Positions 1 through 9,600 of a stretch of DNA of 23,112 nt are shown one piece after another (the stretch's first letter is position 1; each line of letters starts with the position of its first letter). The stretch covers positions 1 to 23,112 of the forward strand of contig BEXV01000738.1 of NCBI GenBank assembly GCA_003118195.1, given 5' to 3'. The notes under the pieces were generated by a model that did no database searches, was not told where the DNA came from, and saw only the letters and a list, made by a program, of their open reading frames with translations. A program made the position numbers and the translations under genes. Origin of the DNA: Hemicentrotus pulcherrimus (Eukaryota; Echinodermata; Echinoidea; Camarodonta; Strongylocentrotidae).

Positions 1-213
1 TCATTATAGTCATGTGAATCACGCACTATCTACCACTGTTTACACAATGTACTAACCATGACACCCAATTTCTTTGTAAAACAATATCATATTTGTCTGT
101 TAAGCAATGCAAAGAGATGAAGATGATAGATTCCTCTCTTATCACATGAATCTTAAATAATTGTTCCACTTGACGCTACAAGCCAACATGACTTCCTTGT
201 TATTTTTAACACA

Positions 214-513
214 ATAGGCCTGTATTCATCAGCTCGATTTTGCAAAATAACCTGCTATTTAAACTATCCCAATCGCAAATTATCCAGTTAATTTCCATCT
301 TCATCAGCCCACAGTTGCAATTAGCGTGATATTTGGTCAAGAAAAATATCCAGCTATTTGAGAAATAGCGGACTAATATAAAGCGCCTGTTCGAGCAAGT
401 TTGGGATGAGCGGATCAGTCTGGTGAATACACAATTTCGAGCTTCGGGATAGTACCCCAAGTCTGAAAATAGCGGGTTATTCAGCAAACTTGAGCTGATG
501 ATGACAGGCCTAT
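214..513. mobile_element. MITE with 47-bp terminal inverted repeats
   Basis: 214-260 and 467-513 are inverted repeats with 40 of 47 positions matching by eye (ATAGGCCTGT, TCATCAGCTC, ATAACC.GCTATTT). The interior is about 200 bp with no coding potential. The ends carry TA just inside the repeat edge, so a TA target is possible. A 118-codon minus-strand frame over it is a by-product. Confidence 0.8.
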
Positions 514-2549
514 CGATAGACCACACATCTTTGAAGAGCCTAGCTTCTTCGTGCTGTATCATGAGACGTATATTTCAAGCTACATGTATTGTCACATGAG
601 ACCATGTCATCTTACACCAATCAGCTGTCTACACGTCAGATCCAGACCCCATTTACATTACTGACATGCTATGGATCAGAGATAACTGGACAAACATGTG
701 AATGTACACTCTGAAAGACGTAAGTTAGCTTTGGGACTGTAATTGGGTTCTTGGATAAATATAGGGTTAGGGTTAAGAATAAGTGTAAGGTCTATGGTTA
801 AAGTTAGAGATTTGATTAGTTTAAGAAATAGACATTGGAACAAATGTAACTAGAGCTTGTAATGTTCTGTCATGCCACCTCTCGCAAAACCTTACAGGGC
901 AATCCAATCTTTGTAATAAGTTTATTTGTATAAAAACAGAAAACTAAGAGAAACTGAATGGCGAAAAGTTTAGAATAAATTGGACCAATAATAAGAAAGT
1001 TATGAATGTTGGAAATATGAGATCCCTATCAAAGTCTATGCAAATCTCAAATTTGCAGATTGGTCAGTGGATAACTCTCCCTGTTTGGGGCACTACCGGA
1101 ACTCAACATATATCATGGATACCATATCACTATAGGTCATCTAAAGAGAAAAATTCATATAACTTTATAACTTTCTCACTTTTTTGTTCGATTCATACAT
1201 TCACCTGACGACTTCTCTGATTTTTCTGTTTTCCTCCAGAGTAGTTTGCTATCAAGGTTGGATTTCCCAATAATTGTTTCTTAGTTTTTTCATGAACTTC
1301 TAAAGGAGCCCACATGCAGGCCTGAACTAGAATATTATGACCTTTGCATTATAAAATACATGTGGAAGGGGCCACAGAGGTGCTTTTGGGTGCAAGTGGT
1401 CTAGATCGTTATATTGAAACGTAATCTGAAAGCATAGTCACATGGAATTAAGTTTGTCTGGAGGCTAAAACATTCATCATACCAGGCATACATCGAGAGT
1501 AGATTTCATCTTGGGATCCCTCAAGCCTAGCTAATAATAGACCATGGGTCATTGCTCAGACACCTCTGATATGCGAGGTATATCGTACATGCTACACATA
1601 CAATGTGACATGGTACATGTAGGATTTCCAGAGGGAGGTTTATCAACATCAAAATACCTGACATGTCATGAACTGTATCTAAACAATGCTTTTACAAACA
1701 GCTTTGTCCAAAAGATATGCAAGTCCAGTTCTGGAACAAAACTAGTTATGAACGGCACTAGCTGAGGCTGAACAGCACACTACATGTACATCTCTTTGAT
1801 GTTATGTGGATTGAATGAAATAAAGTTGTGAAAATGATAACAAGATTTTTTCAAACAACATACAAACTTTTGGCACTGGGACCTAAATATCATAGAACAT
1901 GTTAGTGCTCTGAATGACTAAGGCCAAGGACAAGTTACTCCCTCATTGGTATCGCATTTCATGCTTTGTGAAGGGTGATATAAACTACATGTACAAACAA
2001 ATTGGCCATACATGAATATTTCGCAAAAACGCTGATTAGTCTGGAGGCATTCACATTAAACTTAAAAGTTTAAAAACTTTCCAACATTTCAGAACTGCGA
2101 GCTTTCCTCTTCCAAAACAGAAGCTAGGATAAGGGAACTTCTGTTCTACACTATTTATACCCAACTATTCTTTAATATTGCAATGGTATCAGTAATCTAT
2201 TCTAGTCTGCAGGGACAGACATTTTGTATTCTGCAACAACTACATATATTTATTTGATTATTTATAGAACATTTAGGCCTACACCGTCACCATGTCTTGA
2301 GAAACCTGAAAACTCCTTACAATCCTTTTGCACTATCACTGTACAGTACCTCAGTCACACTGCCAAACCGACCAATTCTTGGCCGTAGACAACTAGACGT
2401 AATGTAATATTTTCGTTCGATCTGTTTTAGGTCTGCTGTCGGTCTTTTCGATGTGACTTTAAGGTATAGGTATGTACAAGTATGTACATACCAGTAGTGG
2501 ATAAGTTGTCCACAAGTTAGGTTAACAGACCATATGGTCACCATGAGGG
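514..2549. other. Intergenic, no gene recognised
   Basis: This is AT-rich DNA with only short random reading frames. About 930-1240 shows a weak foldback: ACAGAAAACTAAGAGAA near 938 and a diverged reverse complement near 1218-1235, with AGAAAGTTAT motifs mirrored inside, probably an old repeat. Nothing else is supported. Confidence 0.6.
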
Positions 2550-2748
2550 CATATGGTAATTACTAAACGCAAAGGCTTTCATCATCCTACCAGGTCCCCA
2601 TTTCTCTCCTGGGTATGGGAGTGGCAAATGTACATGTAGATGAATGCCTTGCCAGAGGACACCAGTGCCATGTCAGCGAATGAACCCACGACCTTTGCAT
2701 TTTAAGTCAACTACGACATGTATGTCTTCTACTGAACTTCCATATAGG
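2550..2748 (-). mobile_element. tRNA-type SINE, minus strand
   Basis: Reverse complement shows a pol III box B-like GGTTCATTCGC (2686-2676) followed by CTCTGGCAAGGCATTCATCTAC, CCCAGGAG, GGGGACCTGGTAGGATG and GAAAGCC. The same blocks occur in the same order in 20360-20717 on the + strand, so these are two members of one family. Box A is poorly preserved near 2740. It appears old and lacks the family tail. Confidence 0.75.
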
Positions 2749-3130
2749 TAATGCTATTGATTAACAATATATAACCCTAGGATAACCTACAGTATCTTTC
2801 CAGACGCTCTACATCATTAAAGGTAAAGACCAGTTATGGTCATGCAATTGCATTGTGAAAGAAATGTTGTGGAATCGATCAGAAAATGTTGATCATCTAG
2901 CATATAAGTATTGGTGTGCACTGCAAGGTTCTGGAATCATCAAAATGATATTAATTTGGCCAAGTCTTTGTAAGGTTACAAGCACTGTACACAGAAAGAT
3001 GTATATTGGACCATACGCACACGTGCGCGACGCATGCGTTTATCTCTCACAGATTATGGATAAACTAATTTACCAAATATATCAATTAGTAGGCGATTTC
3101 CCTGCAAAATTTTGATCATCATGAATTAGT

Positions 3131-3922
3131 AGTGCTGTCATCGACAAGCCTTCTGTCGCCAACCTTGTCGATAAAAGTGCATTTTTACGGGAAGGCGACA
3201 TGTCGACAGGGATAGTATATTGGCGACAAGAATCAACCCATTTATAGGCTTTACACACACTTTGAATCATTTTACAAACAACACTGTTTTTATAACAAAA
3301 CACTTTGGTTTTGTGTAATTTGTATTTCAAAGTGAACACAAACTCGAAATCGGTCATCTTACTTACACGGCTGCAGCAAATAAAAATCATTCACGAACAA
3401 TTGTTGGCATGCATGCAGGCCGGCCATACCGGTCGGTCTGCATGGCCTGGGGATGTACGGCCGCGGCATGTGTACCGCACGACGTACACGTCGTACGCGC
3501 AACTAGTTTCGTGCATATTTAATATTTAATCACTGCGACGTCATGGGGCAAAGTGTAGCTGCTAGCCTAACTGTCCTGACTTGCGAAGAAGACAATTTCA
3601 AGAGGAAAGAAATTATTTTGCTTGCTACATGTAACGTAGAAGCGATGTATTTTTTTTTTTTTCATTTTGTATTTTGAGAGTATTTTTCCGAACAAATATT
3701 GTTTGATTCGCCGCGGTGTACACTGCAGTACACCGCAGAGCAGTGACTGTATGGCGTGCATGCAACACTCGCTGCAGTGCCAGTACCGGTCAATAACAGT
3801 ACCGTACCTTACGACCGTAAGGAAGGATTGCATTCTTCCAACCATCTGTCGACAATGTGTCGTTGTCGGCTAAAATTCAAGACGACAAGTAGACAAAGAT
3901 TTTCTTTCTCGATGACAGCACT
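3131..3922. mobile_element. Non-autonomous DNA transposon with 10-bp target duplication
   Basis: The terminal inverted repeats are AGTGCTGTCATCGA (3131-3144 and 3909-3922), an exact 14-bp match. They are flanked by ATGAATTAGT (3121-3130) and ATGTATTAGT (3923-3932), a 10-bp duplication with one mismatch. Subterminal CGACA/TGTCG words repeat at both ends. The interior is unusually CpG-rich (about 3400-3500) with short palindromes. A 9-11-bp duplication suggests a Mutator-like element. No transposase frame is present. Confidence 0.75.
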
Positions 3923-4002
3923 ATGTATTAGTCAAAACATATTCTTTCACATGATTGGAAATACGAGCTTCCATTTCTTTTTTTGAAATTGGGGCATTTC
4001 CA

Positions 4003-4413
4003 GGCTGTGCACAACAGTGTAATGAGGTACCCCAGTACAATCCCAGGCTTACAAGGGAATATTCGAATATTCGGACACCATGTTTTTTATAATTTTTCTT
4101 TGAATTTTTTTTGTCATTCTTTTTTATTTTTTTTTTTGCCACCACCATACCACAGGAGCAGTATATCCCAGGTCTGTCCGCGAAAACTCATGCAATTTTG
4201 CTTCAAGTTGCAGTTGAAGGCGCCGATTTAACAATAATAATAACAGTAAACAATGCTCTTTTAAAAACCAAAGATGGCAGAATAATCCATTTTCCTCCGA
4301 GTCCAAACAGAAATCCGGACATAAATTTTGTCCCAGTTTCTGAGTGGTGAGTTTGACAGTGCTTGAAATGGTAATCATTTTTATCGACAGTACCATGCCA
4401 GCTGCCGCCGCTC
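4003..4413 (+). mobile_element. Repeat copy A, same family as 9794-10404
   Basis: This is about 410 bp matching copy B in inverted orientation, starting GGCTGTGCACAACAG and ending CATGCCAGCTGCCGCC. It has a T-rich centre and a CTTCAAGTTGCAGTTGAAGG block that is itself a small inverted repeat. No coding sequence is convincing. It lies within the 2817-4470 transposon mosaic. Confidence 0.75.
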
Positions 4414-4470
4414 TCCTGTTTTCTTCACAATGTAATCGCATGACCAGAACTCAATAGCTTTATCTTCAAG

Positions 4471-6485
4471 CTTATAATCAACTTAACCTAGATCTTTAAA
4501 CCACAGATGATCAAAGTATCATTTAACTTCTAGCATAAACTAAACTTTAAAACCATCTAATGAATAGATATAACTTTATTATAATCTATTTTTTTCTTAA
4601 GAAATGCAATAATAACTTTGCTTTAAATATATCTACTTTAACCTAACTGAAATGTTTTCTTTAGCATGTAGCCATGTACATTTATTTTCTTTGGCAAATG
4701 TTTTTTTGTGTAGGTGTGTTAATGTATTTATAATATGTGCATGTACAAATGTATGCGGAAGTTCCACACGTTGTTGTAGAAAGACATGTAATTTGTGTAT
4801 TGCTAGTCAAGAAAGTATCACTGATTGATAATGTAACTCATCATGCAATGTATGATTCAATATGAGATTTGATTCAAGCCAGAGTTTTGTGATGGCTGAG
4901 TGAAATACAAATATGTTGTCCTGAAATGAGCAGTCTGGATGGATAATAATTAGATCCAAAATTTTGTCACAAACTTTAAGGATCTAAGAATGAGAAGGGG
5001 AGTAAGGGGCCTGGGATTAGCCCTTACATAGCTATGTTCAATACAGAGGGCAATTCTGTACTCAGATTAGGTTTGGATGGAGACGTGTAGCTGAAGCCTC
5101 CTAACCCATACCCATCTTTAAGGGTTAACTTGGAAGAAAAAAGGTACCGGTACCCATTATTAGGGCTCGATGAAAAAAGAGAAATAATAATTTTGGCATC
5201 TGGGATTTGAACTTTCATGAAAATGGAGATGAACTACTGTAGGCCAGCTTCATCCATATTCTCCCTATTCTCCCTATTAAAGCCATTATTCTGAATTAAA
5301 ATGTATTATCATTAGTAATAGTAGATCTAACCAATGGCAATGTTGCCAAGATCCAAAAGTGGGACAATGTTGAGGGATTCTTAACCATAAAATCCTAGAC
5401 ACCTAGATCTAGTTTAGGACTTTCCTGCAAGAAAAACCCCATTAGAGTATTGGACTAAGTTAGAGTAACACATCCCCATGTCATATTAGGTCACTACCGC
5501 CCCCCCCCCCTACCTGAACTCAGCCCACTGCCAAACACCAAATGCCCTCATTGACGGACGACAAACTTTAAAATATGATAAACAAGATCTACTTCACTGG
5601 GACAATCGATGGATTATATAAAATTACAATGAGTCGACAGCCATTTTGTTTATATTCATCTCACCTAAAAGGTGTGGTCAGATTCACTTGATTTAAAAAA
5701 CAACAACAACAACTTGACACCATCGCTTCACAGCAGGCAGTACTCCAGTAGATCTAGATCTAGATAGCTTTAAATTAGTTTTAAACATTTATTTATCTTG
5801 TGATTTACTTATCAATATTCAATGTCTGTTCAACCTAAACTAAGTTAAGTGGGCCAATGGTCTACAATATCAAACTGAAATCATGAGCTTAATAAACGCT
5901 GAAGGTAAACATGGTAGACCAAGAATAGACCCTACATGCATACACAAACATCACAAACAACATTCATTCACTTCTACAGTCATACTGATGTGAGTGGGCA
6001 TGGCTAGACTTCTTGACCACCTCTAACAAAGGAAGAAACAAACTCATTTCACAAGAATGAATAATATTTCATTGAATTATTGGCAAGATACACATCAAGC
6101 CTGACCCAAATATTGAATGAACGGTGACTTACAAAAGAATCAGAGGAATTCGTGACCGTCACTCACCCTTTCTGTGCTTGATTGTGGGAGCAATAGACGG
6201 CCGCCATGTCAGTTGCCCGGATTATTCACCGATCCCACTTTTGTCGATGACATCACTTTGTGCACAATCAAATTCTCCTTTCTAAAAAGTCATGTAAATA
6301 TCAAGGAAACAATATATACCAACGAATCCACTTATAATATTCCACAGATAGCACATATACAGGTATTTTTACTGTTTAGTAGGCGATAAATAATATATTA
6401 AATCCATTAACAGGAGATTAATAGGCAATTACCCACTTAATATCGCAACAAAATGTTGGCTTCAAATGTCTTCTGCTACGACAAC
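4471..6485. other. Intergenic upstream of UBE2S, no gene recognised
   Basis: This is AT-rich, with a C12-type run near 5500, an AAC run near 5700 and GATCTA repeats at about 5750-5766. Near 6197-6208 GGCCGCCATGTC resembles a YY1 site and could mark a start for antisense or upstream transcription, but no coding exon follows on either strand. Confidence 0.6.
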
Positions 6486-6653
6486 CCGGAAGTGCGAATC
6501 AAGCTGCATTGAAAGCTGCACCTGGATTGGTCCATTCGTAATAGCGATGACCTGCAATGACCCAGCTGCTGTTGTTTTTCACACTCGCAACGATCCTAAA
6601 TATCCCCGATAAATATACCGATTTTTGACGGATTCTGAGGACCAATTTTCAAA
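6486..6653 (+). promoter_or_regulatory. Putative UBE2S promoter and 5' leader
   Basis: A relatively GC- and CpG-richer stretch lies directly upstream of the UBE2S start. It has an ETS-type site CCGGAAGTG at 6486-6494, a reversed CCAAT box (ATTGG, 6526-6530) and a weak TATA-like ATAAATATA at about 6610-6618. ETS plus CCAAT is usual for housekeeping and cell-cycle promoters. The transcription start cannot be fixed from sequence, and the 5' UTR may use part of this stretch or an upstream exon. Confidence 0.4.
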
Positions 6654-6668
6654 ATGTCACTTTCTGGG
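6654..6668 (+). CDS. UBE2S: UBE2S coding exon 1 (MSLSG)
   Basis: This is a five-codon coding exon, ATG TCA CTT TCT GGG, followed directly by the donor GTAAGA at 6669. The bases before the ATG are TTTTCAAA, giving A at -3. It joins exon 2 in phase 0 and yields an N-terminus [20 protein letters not shown], a few residues longer than the human one. Such a short exon could instead be 5' UTR with translation starting at the ATG in exon 2 (7985). The phase-0 fit and the consensus donor favour the call. Confidence 0.6.
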
Positions 6669-9600
6669 GTAAGATAAGAAGCTTCTTTTTGTGCATGCTA
6701 AGTTTTACGTAATTATTCACATGGGAAGATAAATGAGAGTGGCGAACATGATTTTTATTTTGAGAGGATTTGAAATTCATGAGTGATAACCGGCGTTTGC
6801 TGCATTGCCCGTTGGTACAGTCCAGTGTGCAGTGAGTGTAGACCTCTACGGCATCCAGTGTGATTTGTGAATTTTAGAAAAAATGTTTCCTATAATTTTT
6901 GTTGGACTGTGGACATTTTAATTTATGAATAGTGTGATATTCAATCTCGCCATAATGTTCTTGATATTTTTCACAGACTGCCTCAATAATAATTTGATCA
7001 ACGTTTCATTTACGGGTTTTAATATCACAAATATTATGGCCCGAATTCACAAAGGAGGTTTAAAATTAAATTTAACCCATGGTTTAAATCTTCATTTACG
7101 TAACTCATGATCTAGCGTAAAACAAAAGAGACACAGTCAGACTTAGACCGAATTTTTCGTCTCTTTCGTTCGTTAGCCTCTTATTGGGGCCGGGGTACGG
7201 TCGGCCAATACCTCAATAAGCATGATAAGAGGCTAACGAACGAAAGAGACGAAAAATTCGGTCTAAGTCAGACTGAGCATGCTCAGACTCAGAGGTCTAA
7301 TATTGATAAGCAACATAGATCTAGATCTACGAATAGGCTTAAGGCTTTATTTAAAGAGAAGCTTGAGTTAAAGTAAAAGGGAAAAAATAACTTGGAAGCC
7401 CTTTTTAGTCTGTTTCCTTGGTCATGAGGAAGAATACCAATATTCTGTGAAAAATTATTGCATCTGAAGTGCTCTGCTCTCACATTATAGACAGGACAGG
7501 AAAAAGTGTGAAGCTTTGGACCAGATTCCGATACCATGTACATGTATATGCCAGAGTCCTATCTTTGTTCAGTGTTTTCATTGGTGCATACTTGGTACTT
7601 GGTAGGTGATCCTCTCAAGATAGTCCCTGTGGAATAAATCTCAATCTGATTAATTATACATGTATTTACTAAAAATAACTACATAATCAACCATTCAAAT
7701 TTCAGATTAACTAAATTACACAATCAACCATTCAGATTTCAGATTTCAGATTAACTAGACATTGTCCTTCATTGTGGAATTCTATGACTAGACTCTAGAG
7801 CTAAAAAAACACTGTTAATCAGGGCCTGAAAGGATTACACAGAAGTGAAAAGGAAGAAGATAATTAACACCTCTAGAGAGTACAGTACACAAAAAGACAC
7901 AGCAAAGTGCAAACTGTAGTCCTCCCAGGTCTATACTAATATGTGTTTTGTTCTTTCTTTCTTTACTTCCAGAGCTTATCCAATATGGAAAATTTCTCAC
8001 CCCATGTAATCCGTCGAATATCCAAAGAGATTGCAGAGCTGAAATCTTCTCCACCGGAAGGTATCAAGGTGCATCCTAGTGAGGAAGATATTACAGACAT
8101 CCATGCTGTCATAGAAGGACCAGGTACTCCATTTAGAAAAAAATCTCCCTCTCTCTCTTTATCCCTTCATTTCTAAACATCATTCATTGCAAGTTTTTTT
8201 TGTTTTTTTTATAAGCCCATAGGCCTAGTGTCTTCTTCTGCTCCTACTCCTCCTCCTTCTTCTTTTCCCCCTATCCTCTTCTTCTTCCTCTTCTTTTTCT
8301 TTTTCTTTGTTGTCCTCTTCTTCTTCTTCTTCTCGTTCTTCTCCTCCTTCTCCTTCTCCTCCATCTCCTTCTCCTTTTCCTCCTTCTCCTTCTCCTCCTT
8401 CTCCTTCTCCTCCTCCTCCTCCTCCTCCTCCTTCTCCTTCTCCTCCCCCTCCTCCTCCTCCTTATGCTTTCTTTTCTCTGCTTCATCTTCTAATTCCCTC
8501 TCATGCTCCAAAAGTTAGATGGCATATTTATTTTGTATCCTAAATCTAAGTACCACTCGTGTGATATAGTCACAGTAGAACCTCTTATATTTTCAATTGA
8601 AATATATATCCTTTTATTGGTATGTAAAACAATGCTGTGGATACAGGGTATACATGTGTATACATACACCAAACTTTACATAGGTTACAAATTAGATAAT
8701 GTGTATTTTTGTTTGAAACAGATTTATCCATAAATTCAAGTAGTAAATCTAATTATAAGTGGAATGGATTGATGTAAAGATGTAGCATCATTGATACTTT
8801 GTTACTCCACAGCTGGAACACCCTACGCAGCTGGACAATTTCGAATCAAGCTGGTGTTAGGCAAAGACTTCCCGAAGGCCCCTCCCAAAGGATACTTCCT
8901 CACAAAGGTGTTCCATCCCAACGTAGCGAGCAATGGAGAGATCTGTGTCAACACGCTCAAAAGAGATTGGAAGGCTGACATGGGCATCAAGCATTTACTA
9001 CTGGTAAGTTCTGGTGCTTGAAATGATGTGGAGAAGAAGGAGGAGGAAAAGGGTGAGGGGCAGGGAAGGAGATGGATGATGATGATGATGGTAGTGATGA
9101 TGATGAGATCTGTGTCAACACGCTCAAAAGAGATTGGAAGGCTGACATGGGAATCAAGCATTTACTACTGGTAAGTTCTTGTGCTTGAAATGATGTGGAG
9201 AAGAAGGAGGAGGAAAAGGGTGAGGGGCAGGGAAGGAGATGGATGATGATGATGGTAGTGATGATGATGAGATCTGTGTCAACACACTCAAAAGAGATTG
9301 CAAGGCTGACATGGGTATCAAGCATTTACTACTGGTAAGTTCTGGTGCTTGAAATGATGTGGAGAAGAAGGAGGAGGAGAAGGGTGAGGGACAGGGAAGG
9401 AGATGGACGATGAATGATGAGATCTGTGTCAACCCACTCAAAAGAGATTGGAAGGCTGACATGGATATCAAGCATTTACTACTGGTAGGTTAGAAACTGG
9501 TGGATAATGAGGAGGAGGAGGAGGGGATGATGATGATGATGATAATGGTGATGTTAATGATCATGGCCCTGATGATGGTGATGGTGTTTATGATGATGGT

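Larger units (their letters stand above)
2817..4470. mobile_element. Nested transposon mosaic with TTAA-type ends
   Basis: The left end is TTAA plus AGGTAAAGACCAG, then GGTCATGCAATTGCATTGTGAAAG. The right end, read in reverse from 4470, is TTGAAGATAAAG then GGTCATGCGATTACATTGTGAAG, so the two termini are inverted copies. Inside are an intact-looking 792-bp element (3131-3922) and repeat copy A (4003-4413). The segment 2820-3030 also matches 14150-14350 in reverse. This reads as a TTAA (piggyBac-like) MITE that received two later insertions; two fused copies is the alternative. Confidence 0.6.
6669..7972 (+). other. UBE2S intron 1
   Basis: The intron is 1304 bp, with donor GTAAGA and acceptor TTCCAG. 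It holds a near-perfect 51-bp inverted repeat (listed separately), a GATCTA microsatellite near 7317-7330, and a 37-bp-period direct repeat beginning AATCAACCATTCA at 7685 and 7722. I see no other coding exon in it. Confidence 0.75.

Noticed and set aside
206..562. 118-codon minus-strand frame
   Set aside because: It covers exactly the MITE at 214-513, has no domain I recognise, and its Cys/Asn/Ile-rich composition is not protein-like.
762..776. AGGGTTAGGGTTAAG, telomere-like
   Set aside because: Only about two units; too short to be an interstitial telomere tract.
3567..3873. Overlapping 68-92-codon frames near 3600-3870
   Set aside because: They lie within the CpG-rich interior of the non-autonomous element, in both strands, with no transposase motif.
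4124..4441. 105-codon minus-strand frame and 82-codon plus-strand frame
   Set aside because: Both lie in repeat copy A. The equivalent frames in copy B are not preserved beyond a short LQLKAPI stretch.
5499..5511. C homopolymer beside an ACC-rich segment
   Set aside because: It is a simple run; no G-quadruplex pattern with several separated runs on either strand.
8209..8518. Reading frames of 71-100 codons on both strands (Glu/Lys/Arg-rich and Ser/Phe/Pro-rich)
   Set aside because: They are translations of the CTT/CTC microsatellite in UBE2S intron 2 and occur in several frames at once.
8823..9471. Three overlapping minus-strand frames of 105-112 codons with repeated peptides
   Set aside because: They are antisense to exon 3 and its tandem copies; the repetition comes from the DNA array.
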